Source of the DNA: Brenneria rubrifaciens
GTDB taxonomy: Bacteria; Pseudomonadota; Gammaproteobacteria; Enterobacterales; Enterobacteriaceae
Direction of reading: 5' to 3'
Assembly (NCBI RefSeq): GCF_005484945.1
Contig: NZ_CP034035.1
Coordinates: forward strand, 3,534,001-3,598,000
Length of the DNA stretch: 64,000 nt
Shown here: positions 11,386 through 22,403 of the stretch, piece after piece
Numbering within the stretch: the first letter of the stretch is position 1
How the letters are laid out: each line of letters starts with the position of its first letter
Program-made: the position numbers and the translations under genes
Notes under the pieces: model-generated
What the model saw: only the letters and a program-made list of their open reading frames with translations
Database searches by the model: none
Told to the model about the DNA's origin: nothing

Positions 11386-13738
11386 TCAGGCTGCCGGGGA
11401 ACCGATGCCCCGCGTTGTCTCAATGGCGGCCAGCACCCGTTCCGGCGTGGCGGGCGCATCCAATTGCACCGCCTTCCCCTGCGGGCCGGCCACCGCATCG
11501 CGCAGCGCGCACCACACCGCAATCGCCAGCATAAACGGCGGCTCGCCTACCGCTTTGGAGTGAAACACGGTCTGTTTCGGATTGTCCCGGCGCTCCACCA
11601 GCCTGACATTGAAGCGCGCCGGCCGATCGCCGAAGGTGGGGATTTTGTAGCTGGCGGGGCCGTCGGTCAGCAGGCGGCCATCCGCGTTCCACACCAGCTC
11701 CTCGCTGGTCAGCCAGCCCATGCCCTGCACAAAGCCGCCCTCCACCTGGCCGATATCGATGGCCGGATTCAGCGACGCCCCGACGTCATGCAGGATGTCC
11801 ACCTGAGTGACCTTGTATTCACCGGTCAGGGTATCCACCACCACTTCGGCGCAGGCCATGCCGTAGGCAAAATAATAAAATGGGCTACCCTGCGCGGTAC
11901 TGCGGTCATAGTGCACCTCCGGGGTGGAATAGTAGCCCTGGCTGGCCAGCGACACCTGGCGCAAATGCGCCAGTTTAGCGACCTCCGCCAGCGTCATCAG
12001 CCGTTCACCGCAGCGCACCAGTCCGTTGTGGAACGCGATCTCGCTGGCGCTCAGGCCGTATTCGCGGCACAGCAGCGTCACCAGCCGCTGTTTCAGCGTC
12101 AGCGCCGCCTGCTCCGCCGCTTTGCCGTTGAGGTCGGCGCCGGACGAGGCGGCGGTGGGCGAGGTATTGGGCACCTTGCCGGTGCTGGTGGCGATAATGC
12201 GAATGCTGTCCGGCGGCGTGCCCAGCACGCTGGCCACCACCTGAATGACTTTGGTATGCAGCCCCTGTCCCATCTCGGTGCCGCCGTGGTTGAGTTGGAG
12301 GGTGCCGTCGGTATACATCAGCAGCAGCGCCCCGGCCTGATTAAGAAAGCTGGCGGTGAAGGAAATACCGAACTTGACCGGCGTCAGCGCCAGCCCGCGG
12401 CGCAGTATCGGGTCGGTACGGTTCCACGCGTCAATCTCTGCGCGCCGCCGTGCATATTGCGAGCTGCGGCACAGTTGTCCGGTCATCTCTTCCAGCAGGT
12501 TGTCTTCCACCCGCTGGCCGTAATGGGTCACGTTGCGGCGCGGATCGCGGTAATAGTTCAGCCGGCGCACTGCAAGCGCATCATGGCCGCGCTCGCGGGC
12601 GATGGCATCCATAATGTTCTCGATGGCCAGCATCCCCTGCGGCCCGCCGAAACCACGGAACGCAGTGTTGGAAGCGGTGTGTGTGCGACAGCGATAGCCG
12701 GTGATGATCACATCGCTCAGGTAGTAGGCGTTGTCGGCATGGAACATGGCGCGATCGACAATCGATCCCGACAGATCCGCCGAATGGCCGCAGTTGGCGA
12801 TCAAATCCAGCTTCAGGGCCAGCAGCAGGCCGCGATCGTCGTAGCCCGCCTGATAACGCACCAGAAACGGATGCCGCTTGCCGGTCATCAACATGTCGTC
12901 GCGCCGGTTGAGACGCATACGCGCCGGCCGTCCGGTAACGCGGGCCACCACCGCGCACAGGCAGGCAATCCCCGCCGCCTGGGTTTCTTTGCCGCCGAAA
13001 CCGCCGCCCATACGACGCGTGTCCACCGTGACGTCATGCTGACGCCACCCCAGCACCGACGCAACCAGCTTCTGCACTTCGGTGGGGTTCTGGGTCGAGC
13101 TGTACACCATCATGCCGTTTTCCTCCGGCACCACCATCGCCGCCTGTCCTTCCAGATAAAAATGCTCCTGCCCGCCAATGTGCAATCGGCCCGCCAGTTG
13201 GCGCGGCGCGGCGGCCAGCGCAGCGTCGGCGTCGCCACGCCGGTGCTGGTGCGGCAGATCGACGAATTCGCCACGCGCCAGCGCCTCCTCTACATCCATC
13301 AGCGCCGGCAGCGGTTGATAGTGGATGACCGCGGCGGCGGCGGCACGGTGGGCCGTGTCCTCATCCACGGCGGCGACCGCCAGCACCACCTGTCCCAGGT
13401 AAGTCACCTGGTCGCGCGCCAGCAGCGGATCGCCGGGCATCAGCGGCCCGATGTCCAACTCGCCCGGCACATCCTGCCAGGTGATCACTTTCTCAACGCC
13501 GGGCATGCTGTAGCAGGGCGCGAGATCGATGCCGAGGATGCGGGCATGAGCATGCTCACTCAGACGCGGCGCCAGATACAGGGTTCCGGCCGTTCCCGGC
13601 CGGTCGTCGATATACCACGCCTCGCCGCTGACGTGACGTTCGGCGCTCTCATGGGGCAAAGCATCGCCGACACCGCCCGCGGCGGGTGCGGCAAACCGGT
13701 TCTGGCGGTCATCAATCTCAGGCAACGGGGGCGTTTCA

Positions 13739-13746
<8 letters not shown>
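11386..13746 (-). CDS. xdhB: Xanthine dehydrogenase large (molybdopterin) subunit
   Basis: Catalytic molybdenum subunit oxidising hypoxanthine and xanthine to urate. 786 residues from MSDETPPLPEIDDRQNRF; longer upstream reading lies inside xdhA and is not needed. The start overlaps the end of xdhA by 8 bp. Molybdopterin-binding segments include MGGGFGGKETQAAG, AFRGFGGPQGMLAIE, HGGTEMGQGLHTKVIQV and TSPTAASSGADLNGKA. The catalytic glutamate of the family is in DIGQVEGGFVQGMGWL. Complete and typical of split bacterial XdhAB enzymes. The symbol follows the Rhodobacter/Pseudomonas convention. Confidence 0.93.
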
Positions 13747-15163
<1,417 letters not shown>

Positions 15164-15248
15164 CGCTTCTCCTGGATAAAAGTCACTCAGGCCGAAGGGC
15201 TGACAACCTTTGGTGATTTGCCATTCATCCCCCCTCCCAACCTCCCCG

Positions 15249-16406
15249 TCAGCCCAGCGGACCGCCGACGATGGTGTTATACAGACCGGCTATGATGTGC
15301 TCGCCGGTTTCGCCTGACAGCGAATCGTACCAGGCCTGAGTCTGCGGCCAGGATTTGCCGTGAGTGATATCGCAGCGTTTACGCGCCTTCAGCACCAGAT
15401 CCGTCACCCGCGGCAGACGCCGCGCCTGATAATGCGCCAGCGCCTCCTCCGCCCCATGCGAATGGGTTTGCAGCGTCATGGCCAGCACCACCGCATCCTC
15501 CATCGCCGCACAGCCGCCCTGACCGATATCCGGCGTGGTGCTGTGCGCCGCGTCGCCCAGCAGCGCCACCCGGCCGCGGACCAGCGGGCTAAACGGTTCG
15601 ATATCGTGGATCTCTATCCGGTTGGTGGTCTGCGGCGTCAGGCTGGCGATCAACTGCTGCACCCGCTCATCCCAACCGGCGAAATAGCGTTGCAGATCGG
15701 CGCGCAGCGTGGTGCGATCCTCCGCCAACCCTTTTGGCAACGGCACGTCAAAGAAGAAGTAGAACCGATCGCCCGCGACCGGCATCAGCGATACCCGCTT
15801 CCCCTCGCCGACGAAGGTAGTCCACTGCTGCGGCGGCGCAAGGGTTTCATCCACGGTCACCAGGCCGTTCCAGTTGACATAGCCGGCATAGCGGCGCTCC
15901 GGGGTGTAACCCAGCACGTAGGGACGCACCGCCGAATGGGTGCCGTCGGCGGCAATCAGGATATCGCCGCGCGCCTCGCTGCCATCGGTGAACCCGACGC
16001 GCACGCCGTCGCCATCCGCCTCAAGGTGATTCAGGCGCTTGCCGAAGGCCACGCGCGATGCGCCCCAGAACGCCAGCATTTGCTGCTGTAACTCCGCCCG
16101 CGCCACCGGATAGGGGCGTTCGCCCACCCGCGCTATCAGCGGCGCCAGGCTAAAGCGCGTCAGGTCATCGCCGCTGCGGTAGTCGCAATAGGCCATCGCG
16201 TTCATCAACCCGCCGTGGCGTCGCATAATGTCGCCCATTCCCAGGTAGTTCATACATTTCACGCCGTTGGGCCAGACCGATATCGCCGCGCCCGCGGGCC
16301 TGATAGCCTCCACCGCTTCAAACACCTCGCAGTCGATGCCGATATTGCGTAGCGCCACCGCAGCGGATAGTCCGCCGATACCCGCGCCAATCACCAGGGC
16401 TTTCAT
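15249..16406 (-). CDS. hpxO: FAD-dependent urate hydroxylase HpxO
   Basis: Flavin monooxygenase turning urate into 5-hydroxyisourate with NADH and O2, replacing cofactor-free uricase. 385 residues from ATG 16406 (MKALVIGAGIGGLSAAVAL), preceded by GGAGAG. This start matches Klebsiella HpxO in position and length; further upstream reading is not conserved. It has the GXGXXG FAD motif, the DG motif at IAADGTHSAVRP and the GD motif at ALLGDAAHSTTPDIGQGG. Arg204 and Tyr216, which bind substrate in the Klebsiella enzyme, fall at the same numbers. Divergent from uraD-uraH. Confidence 0.95.
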   Translation of the reverse strand: MKALVIGAGIGGLSAAVALRNIGIDCEVFEAVEAIRPAGAAISVWPNGVKCMNYLGMGDIMRRHGGLMNAMAYCDYRSGDDLTRFSLAPLIARVGERPYPVARAELQQQMLAFWGASRVAFGKRLNHLEADGDGVRVGFTDGSEARGDILIAADGTHSAVRPYVLGYTPERRYAGYVNWNGLVTVDETLAPPQQWTTFVGEGKRVSLMPVAGDRFYFFFDVPLPKGLAEDRTTLRADLQRYFAGWDERVQQLIASLTPQTTNRIEIHDIEPFSPLVRGRVALLGDAAHSTTPDIGQGGCAAMEDAVVLAMTLQTHSHGAEEALAHYQARRLPRVTDLVLKARKRCDITHGKSWPQTQAWYDSLSGETGEHIIAGLYNTIVGGPLG

Positions 16407-16764
16407 CGCGCTCTCCATCAGATGCTCTCTTTTCAATCCAGCAATTTGCGTACCAACCACGACGCCCCCTTGATGACCAGGCAAATGCGCGGCGTTCAGC
16501 ATGGGCTGGAGATGGGATGCACTATTTTTGAGCAAAAAAGCGGGGGAATTGCGCCAAAATTGAAATTAATGTTGCTTTCAGCGTCAATGATAAACCTTTC
16601 GTTGCATGCCCATGTGGACGATCCGACGCCGTAAACTGGCCGGCGCATAGACTGCCGGGTTCGGCGTGGCATATGAATTGCTACACTACTTCACGGCGAT
16701 CCAACAGGTTTACGGCATGCAAACACGGCGGCGCGTGGCATCGGCACACAGGAGCAGACCTATT
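16407..16764. promoter_or_regulatory. hpxO-uraD divergent promoter region
   Basis: A 358-bp non-coding region between hpxO (leftward) and uraD (rightward), likely holding promoters for both purine operons. I see no clear operator, repeat or conserved small gene. The AT-rich stretch around 16540-16600 is the most promoter-like part. An AGGAG at about 16751-16755 serves the uraD start. Confidence 0.5.
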
Positions 16765-17265
16765 TTGATAACACTCGACCATTTTAATCAGCTTGATGCG
16801 GCGCAGGCCGCGGCGTTGTTGTGGCCTTGCGTCGCCTTGCCCGACTGGACGGCGCGCGTGGTGTCCGGCCGCCCCTATCCCGATCGGGCGGCGCTGCTGG
16901 CCGCGGCGGATCAAGCCTGTGCCGGCTGGCAGTGCGGGGATCTGGACCGGGCGCTGTCGGCGCACCCGCGCATCGGCGAAAAGCCACAGGGCGTGACCGC
17001 GCACGCTCGCCTGTCGCATCAGGAACAGGCCGGGGTGACGCCGGCGCAGGACGACGTACTTTTGGCGCTACAGGCAGGCAATGCCCGCTATGAAGCCACT
17101 TTCGGCCGGATCTTTTTAATCCGCGCGAGCGGCCGCGGCGCCGACGAGATCTTGCAGGAATTGCAGCGGCGTTTGCGGCACAGCGAACAACAGGAAATTC
17201 AGGAAGCGCTGGCGCAGTTGCGTCAAATCACCTTGCTACGGCTGGAAGGGATAATACAACCATGA
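16765..17265 (+). CDS. uraD: OHCU decarboxylase UraD (HpxQ)
   Basis: Decarboxylates 2-oxo-4-hydroxy-4-carboxy-5-ureidoimidazoline stereospecifically to S-allantoin. TTG start at 16765 chosen: AGGAG lies about 10 bp upstream and the product is then 166 residues, the Klebsiella HpxQ length; an upstream extension to 16666 is not conserved. His67 in LSAHPRIGEKPQG and Ser84/Glu87 in RLSHQEQAGV match the catalytic residues of the Klebsiella enzyme by number. Its last four bases overlap uraH. Confidence 0.92.
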   Translation: MITLDHFNQLDAAQAAALLWPCVALPDWTARVVSGRPYPDRAALLAAADQACAGWQCGDLDRALSAHPRIGEKPQGVTAHARLSHQEQAGVTPAQDDVLLALQAGNARYEATFGRIFLIRASGRGADEILQELQRRLRHSEQQEIQEALAQLRQITLLRLEGIIQP

Positions 17266-17597
17266 ACACCATTACCACACATATTCTGGATACCGCGCTG
17301 GGCCTCCCGGCGGAGGGGGTCACCGTCCGGCTGGAACAATATCAGGATTGTCGCTGGCGCGGCCTGACCGAGCGGCAGACCGATAAGGATGGGCGCATCG
17401 GCGATTTGACGCCGACGCCGCTGGCGGGCGGCCATTACCGGCTGACCGCCGATATCGGCGTCTGGTTCGCCGCCCGCCAGCGCGACGCGCTGTATGTGGT
17501 CGCGCAGATTGAATTCACCCTGCGCGATGGCGGCGGCCACTACCATCTGCCGTTTCTGATCTCGCCCTGGTCGTGGTCCACCTACCGCGGCAGTTAA
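17262..17597 (+). CDS. uraH: 5-hydroxyisourate hydrolase UraH (HpxT)
   Basis: Transthyretin-like hydrolase converting 5-hydroxyisourate to OHCU, acting between HpxO and UraD. 111 residues. The family catalytic residues are visible: His7 in TTHILDTALG, Arg45 in KDGRIGDL, His95 in HYHLPFLISPW, and the C-terminal signature STYRGS. No signal peptide, so it acts in the cytoplasm. Overlaps uraD by 4 bp. With guaD, xdhAB and hpxO it completes guanine to S-allantoin; no allantoinase gene is in the window. Confidence 0.95.
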   Translation: MNTITTHILDTALGLPAEGVTVRLEQYQDCRWRGLTERQTDKDGRIGDLTPTPLAGGHYRLTADIGVWFAARQRDALYVVAQIEFTLRDGGGHYHLPFLISPWSWSTYRGS

Positions 17598-17724
17598 AAC
17601 GCGCGGCTGACCGGTCGGACTCTATTTCCCCCTTGCGCGGGTCAGGCATCAGCATGTCCACCTTGTTCGCAATGTCCAGAGATACGGTTTGTCCGACAAA
17701 GCCTGACTCGGCCTGAACACACCG

Positions 17725-18633
17725 TCACCGTGAGTCGGCGGTAAGAAATAGCGCTCTCAGGCTGTCGCTCATCGGCAATTGTAAATTGATGCCGCGGCCA
17801 GGCAGCGGCTGGGTAAACCAGCGCGAATAGATATCTTCCATTTCATCGCTGCGAAAAATATCGCGCAGCGCCGTATTGACGGCTTCTCTGAAATCGTCAT
17901 CACCGCGTCGCACCATAAAACCATAAGGCATCGGTTCGCTGATCGGCTCGGTGGATAGCGCATAATCCTGTGGATTGGGAGAGGCGGCAATCAGGGTATG
18001 GAGAAGAATGTCATCCATGGCAAAAGCGGACACCTTTTCCTGACTCACCAGATCGAACGCTTTCTGAAGCGTATCGGCCGACGTAATGGACAGATTCAGC
18101 CTCTTTTCCCGGTTAACCAGGGTTATCTGACCGACGTTCACCGTACCCAATACGATACTCACGCTCTTGCCGCGCAGATCCGCCAGCGTACGCAGCTTAT
18201 TTTTAGCCAGCGAAACATAGTAAGTGGTGACGAGAAAGTAACTGCGGGTAAAGGCGACGCTGCGGCGGCGCTCGGCAGTGTTGGTGCTCGCCACGCATTC
18301 AATATCAATGTCGCCGCGATTGAGTAGCTGCACGCGGTTGCTGGGGGAACGATAGACATATTCAATATTAATCCGCTTCAGCCCAAGCCGCGCCCGCAGC
18401 GCATACGCGACCCGTTCACACAGTTCGATGGAGTAACCCATGACGCGCCCGCCAGGGCCGACATAGGAAAAAGGCGGGGCAATACCGTAACCAATACGCA
18501 GGGTTTCCGTTTGCCGAACCCGTTCCAGCGTTGGAATGAACGGTTCGGCCCGTGACGGGCCGCTTTCCGTAGCGGTGAACAGGAACAGCAGAAAGAGAAA
18601 AATACCGCATAAGCGTTTGCCATGTTCACGCAT
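17725..18633 (-). CDS. Amino-acid-type periplasmic binding protein (second of a pair)
   Basis: Family 3 solute-binding protein (GltI/glutamate-aspartate type). 302 residues. The N-terminal signal peptide has hydrophobic LCGIFLFLLFLFTATES, with cleavage probably near SRAEP. Family segments: TLRIGYGIAPPFSYVGPGGRVMGYSIELCERVA, IDIECVASTNTAERRRSVAFTRSYFLVTTYYVS, and VSAFAMDDILLHTLIAASPNPQDYAL. It follows its paralogue at 18647-19603 by 13 bp. No permease or ATPase is adjacent, which is unusual for an importer component. It may feed a distant transporter or act as a sensor with the GGDEF-EAL protein upstream. Confidence 0.85.
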   Translation of the reverse strand: MREHGKRLCGIFLFLLFLFTATESGPSRAEPFIPTLERVRQTETLRIGYGIAPPFSYVGPGGRVMGYSIELCERVAYALRARLGLKRINIEYVYRSPSNRVQLLNRGDIDIECVASTNTAERRRSVAFTRSYFLVTTYYVSLAKNKLRTLADLRGKSVSIVLGTVNVGQITLVNREKRLNLSITSADTLQKAFDLVSQEKVSAFAMDDILLHTLIAASPNPQDYALSTEPISEPMPYGFMVRRGDDDFREAVNTALRDIFRSDEMEDIYSRWFTQPLPGRGINLQLPMSDSLRALFLTADSR

Positions 18634-18646
18634 ACGTCATTCTCCT

Positions 18647-19603
18647 TTAGTCCAGATACTCTTTCGGATCGGATAAAAATGATTTAAGTTCCGGCGACAT
18701 AGGGAAATTCAGGTTTATGCCGTCCGGGGCAACCGGGGAAAGAAACCATTTGGCGTAAATCTTATCGATTTCGCCACTGGTGAAAATAGTGCGCAACTGC
18801 GCATTCACCACGCGTTTGAAGGCCAGGTCGCCAGGCCGGATCAGGATGCCGTAGGGCTCGGGGCGGCTTAATGCGTCTTCTGAAATTATAAAATCGGCCG
18901 GGTTGGGAGAGGCCGCGATCCGCCCGGCCAGCAGGATATCATCCATCACAAAAGCCGACGCTTTGTCGTTCGCGACCAGAGCGAACGCTTCCCCATTGGT
19001 TTTTTTCAACACGATGGAAATATTGAGTTTCATGCGAAGATTCATGGCAATCAGTTGCCCGACGTTGATCGTCCCGGTCGATGCCGACACGCTATGGCCG
19101 GCTAAATCGCCGATACGCCTTATTCCTGAGCTTTTCTTCGCCGCAAAACGCGTTGCCGTCACGAAATGAGGAAGAGTAAATTCGGCCATTTTGCGTCGTT
19201 CGGCGCTATTGGTCGTCGTGGCGCATTCAAGATCGATCTCCTTGTTTTTAATGAGGGGAAAACGCGTGGCGGTGCTCACCGGAACAAACACGACACGAAT
19301 CTTATCCAGCTTCAGATACGTTTTGATCCCCTCGACAATTCGTAAGCAGAGATCGATCGAATACCCCGTCACATTGCCGTTCACCACATAAGAAAAAGGG
19401 AGTTCATCCAGCCGGTGTCCGAGCTTTATCGTTTTGGTCGCCGCGATGCTTGCCAACGCGCTGTCCGGCGGGATCGCCGCTCCCGCCGGTTGCCAGGGCA
19501 GCAAACAAATGACCGCCATCACCACGCTCAACCTGTCAAAAGCGCGCCAATGGCGACGCCAGTCCGCGACAACACGGGAAAACGTCTTTTTTTGCCTCTG
19601 CAT
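18647..19603 (-). CDS. Amino-acid-type periplasmic binding protein (first of a pair)
   Basis: Family 3 solute-binding protein, paralogous to the next gene downstream: shared IDLECATTTNSAERRKMAEFT and ASAFVMDDILLAGRIAASPNPADF patterns. 318 residues from ATG 19603. The N-terminal region before the hydrophobic LSVVMAVICLLPWQPAGA is long for a signal peptide, so the start may lie further in (Met29). Lies 28 bp after the GGDEF-EAL gene and 13 bp before its paralogue, so the three genes probably form one transcript. Ligand unknown; glutamate/aspartate-like is the family guess. Confidence 0.83.
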   Translation of the reverse strand: MQRQKKTFSRVVADWRRHWRAFDRLSVVMAVICLLPWQPAGAAIPPDSALASIAATKTIKLGHRLDELPFSYVVNGNVTGYSIDLCLRIVEGIKTYLKLDKIRVVFVPVSTATRFPLIKNKEIDLECATTTNSAERRKMAEFTLPHFVTATRFAAKKSSGIRRIGDLAGHSVSASTGTINVGQLIAMNLRMKLNISIVLKKTNGEAFALVANDKASAFVMDDILLAGRIAASPNPADFIISEDALSRPEPYGILIRPGDLAFKRVVNAQLRTIFTSGEIDKIYAKWFLSPVAPDGINLNFPMSPELKSFLSDPKEYLD

Positions 19604-19631
19604 ATCATCCTTGCCTTTCGAACCTCATGGT

Positions 19632-21854
19632 TCATATCTGAACAGATCGAACCTTGTTCGACGCTATGCGAGGAATGGGTTGCGCGCTCCCTAAAAACTC
19701 GCCTTGCATAAATTGGCACCCGGCATTGATTAACCATTGCCGCTGCCGGGCGGTTTCCACCCCTTCCGCCACGGCCTCCATCCCCAGGCGCCGCACCAGC
19801 CCGATAATCGTGCTGACGATAATCCGGTTCGCTTCACGCTCTGCCAGACCTGCTATCAGTCCCTGATCCAGCTTCACTCTGGTGAAAGGGAAATCGGTGA
19901 GGCAATCAAGCGAGGCGTAGCCCGTTCCCAAATCATCCAGCGCGATGCCGACCCCCAACCCGCGGATCGCCTGCAACACCGACAGAGCCACGCTGCGATC
20001 CAGCATGACGGACTCCGTCACCTCAATTTCCAGACGTGAAGGCGACAGGCCGCTTTCCGACAATGCGTGTTCAAGGGTCTTCACCAGCCCGGCGCGGTTA
20101 AGCTGAACCACCGATACGTTCACCGATACAGACCGGCCATCCATATATGATGCGGCGTCAGCACAGGCGCGCCGGATAATCCATTCGCCCAGCTTGACGA
20201 TCAGCCCGGTTTTTTCCGCCTGATCGATAAACACATCCGGCATCAACAACCCATGTTCGGGATGATGCCACCGTATCAACGCCTCATAACCGACGATGGT
20301 TCGATCGGCCAGGCACTGCGGCTGGTAATAAAGTTCGAATTCTTGGCGCTCGATCCCGCCTTCAATATCCCAGTCATGGCAACTATTGCACGCGGACGGC
20401 ATGGTCATGCCGCATTCAAAAAAATGGTAATTACATCGCCCGGTATTTTTAGAGGTATAAAGCGCGAGATCGGCGTTCTCCATCAGGACACGAGCCTCAT
20501 CGCCATATAAAGGGGCGCAGACAATACCAATGCTTACGCCGACGTTCAGCTCATTGCCGCCGTAATAAAAAGGCGAGGAAATCTCTTTGAGAATCTGTTC
20601 GGCCAGCAGGCGTCCCTCGCGCACCTGGCTGCGGCGCACCGGCTGGATAATGGCAAATTCATCCCCGCCCAGTCTGGCGACAACGTCGCCGGTTCCAAGC
20701 AGCACGGTAAGGCGTGAGCTGACGTTGGCCAACAGCTCGTCGCCGGCGGCATGACCGAATGTATCATTGACGGTCTTAAAGCGATCGAGATCGAGCAGCA
20801 TCAGGTTAAAATGCGCCCCCTTCGACCTCAGTTTCGCGATGGCCGTGTCAAGCGCCAAACTGAAAAAGGTGCGGTTTGGCAAACCGGTCAGGGAGTCATG
20901 GTGTGCCATATATTCCATTTTTTGCGCCGTTTCTTTCACCTGTTGCAGATATTCCCGTTCAACCACGGCCTGCCTCAACTTCTCGATCGCCGCCGCCAGG
21001 CGACCGATTTCATCATTCCGCTCCAAAAAAGGCGTGACGTTACTGGTGTCATTCTGCGCGATGCGGCTCAGCGCCTGAATAAGCACAGGCACGGAATAGA
21101 AAAATCGTTTCACGGGAAGCACAATGATAAGGGCCGTGAGGATCAATATCGCAAACAAGGCCAATAGAGAATTGCGCAACAGCGTATTGTGGATTTTATA
21201 CAGATCCTGCTTCTTGCCGATGCTGCTCACAATCGCGCCAAGCATGTGGCCGGAGGGCGTTAATACCGGAAGAATGCTGGCAAAGTACACCTGCCTGTCG
21301 ATGCGGATAAAACCGGAGAGCGCGTTTTCCAGCGCCTGCGGCGCCATTGCTTTTCCCTCTTCGGTTTCGAGCATACTCCCGCCGCCAACGCCGCCCGCAT
21401 TCGTTATGCTGATAAATCCCTCTTGTTCCGTATAGCGGAAAAGCCAGACCTCATTGCGCGTTTGGGTTGCCGCCAGCGCCAATACATCGGCAGGATTGAA
21501 TCCCGTCTCAAGAATGTACTCGTCATCGCCAAGAAAACGATTGGTCCTGATGTCGATAATATGGCCCAACTCGTTCACATTCACCGTAATTGAAGTATAA
21601 ATGCTGCGAATAATATAACTGGTGATATGGGCGTTCATTTGCGACTGACGCTGCCATTGTTCCTGCGAGCTTTTGTCTACGATCATCCAGCCCGCTGCGG
21701 CCCCAACGACATAAGAAAAAATAATGCTTAGAACAATAAATAAGGTGATTTTACCCAGGATGGAACCATACCCAAACCGCAGGCTCCGCGCTGGATGCCC
21801 GCCACCATCCGGCACGGTTCTATCTACTGTCTTAATTGATCGAATTCGCGGCAT
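19632..21854 (-). CDS. Membrane GGDEF-EAL cyclic-di-GMP protein with periplasmic sensor
   Basis: 740-residue inner-membrane protein predicted to make and/or break cyclic di-GMP. One membrane segment lies near residues 33-57 (ITLFIVLSIIFSYVVGAAAGWMIV) and a second near 225-250 (LLALFAILILTALIIVLPV), flanking a ~165-residue periplasmic sensor region. A HAMP-like linker follows. The GGDEF domain has an intact RLGGDEFAII; the EAL domain has YEALIRWHHPEHG, DDLGTGYASLDCL and a C-terminal QFMQGEFLG. Both active-site signatures are kept, so either activity is possible. It heads a transcript with two binding-protein genes, which may supply the sensory input. Confidence 0.92.
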   Translation of the reverse strand: MPRIRSIKTVDRTVPDGGGHPARSLRFGYGSILGKITLFIVLSIIFSYVVGAAAGWMIVDKSSQEQWQRQSQMNAHITSYIIRSIYTSITVNVNELGHIIDIRTNRFLGDDEYILETGFNPADVLALAATQTRNEVWLFRYTEQEGFISITNAGGVGGGSMLETEEGKAMAPQALENALSGFIRIDRQVYFASILPVLTPSGHMLGAIVSSIGKKQDLYKIHNTLLRNSLLALFAILILTALIIVLPVKRFFYSVPVLIQALSRIAQNDTSNVTPFLERNDEIGRLAAAIEKLRQAVVEREYLQQVKETAQKMEYMAHHDSLTGLPNRTFFSLALDTAIAKLRSKGAHFNLMLLDLDRFKTVNDTFGHAAGDELLANVSSRLTVLLGTGDVVARLGGDEFAIIQPVRRSQVREGRLLAEQILKEISSPFYYGGNELNVGVSIGIVCAPLYGDEARVLMENADLALYTSKNTGRCNYHFFECGMTMPSACNSCHDWDIEGGIERQEFELYYQPQCLADRTIVGYEALIRWHHPEHGLLMPDVFIDQAEKTGLIVKLGEWIIRRACADAASYMDGRSVSVNVSVVQLNRAGLVKTLEHALSESGLSPSRLEIEVTESVMLDRSVALSVLQAIRGLGVGIALDDLGTGYASLDCLTDFPFTRVKLDQGLIAGLAEREANRIIVSTIIGLVRRLGMEAVAEGVETARQRQWLINAGCQFMQGEFLGSAQPIPRIASNKVRSVQI

Positions 21855-22155
21855 AATCAGTCAAAACTCATATATTGGTTATACCCGTTTTTGGGAAAAA
21901 ATAATAATAGTCAATATTTCAATAAATTGTAGACGACTCTTTGTAGACGACTCTTTACAGAAATAGGGTTGCCCGGTGGTTATATTCAATTAACGGGTTT
22001 TGGCCGATTAAAAAATCGTTATCAGAGAACGTTAAAATAAAGGCTAATGCTCATAGTCACAATAAAATTAACATATTCTAAATATAGTAACGTCTGTATT
22101 TGTTATACCATTAAAAATCAAGTTAACAATGGTTTATTTAAAATCGTTTCCCTCT
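21855..22155. other. AT-rich upstream region with a 14-bp tandem duplication
   Basis: Non-coding region upstream of the GGDEF-EAL gene. It holds a perfect tandem repeat of a 14-bp unit TTGTAGACGACTCT at 21927-21940 and 21941-21954, 73-100 bp before the gene start and so in its probable promoter. No other element is recognised before the ERIC-type repeat. Confidence 0.8.
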
Positions 22156-22280
22156 CTACCCTCACTTATTCGAGTTGCTGGAAGGCGTCGAGATGGTGAA
22201 TCCCCAGGCGCTTACACCAGTAATCGACGGGGGTGAGCGAGGGAAGCCCGCACATGCAACTTGAAGTACGACGGGTATAT
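22156..22280. repeat. ERIC-type (IRU) repeat
   Basis: About 125 bp, with the ERIC core GTGAATCCCCAGGCGCTTACA at 22196-22216 and GGGGGTGAGCGAGGG downstream. The ends are inverted: CTACCCTC...CGAGTTGC on the left against GCAACTTGAAGTACGACGGGTAT on the right. Length and core match the 127-bp enterobacterial repeat family. It separates the GGDEF-EAL gene from the cysteine-protease gene. Confidence 0.85.
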
Positions 22281-22358
22281 ATTTGTGATCGTTGAAGATG
22301 CTTGACTTTATGCAGCAAGAATGCAGTAAAAAATTATGCCCGCTCTCCCCTCGCGAAT

Positions 22359-22386
22359 GGAACTTAAAGGCGTTTCCAGTTACTTA
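22359..22386 (+). promoter_or_regulatory. Weak Hrp-box-like promoter before the cysteine protease gene
   Basis: GGAACT, then 15 bp, then TTACTTA. The HrpL consensus is GGAACC-N15/16-CCACNNA; the first half matches five of six bases and the second keeps ACNNA with the right spacing. It ends 17 bp before ATG 22404. The spacer length equals that of the much better hopF Hrp box at 44295-44322. The match could be chance. Confidence 0.35.
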
Positions 22387-22403
22387 AGCGCTGACTTTTA
22401 TTC

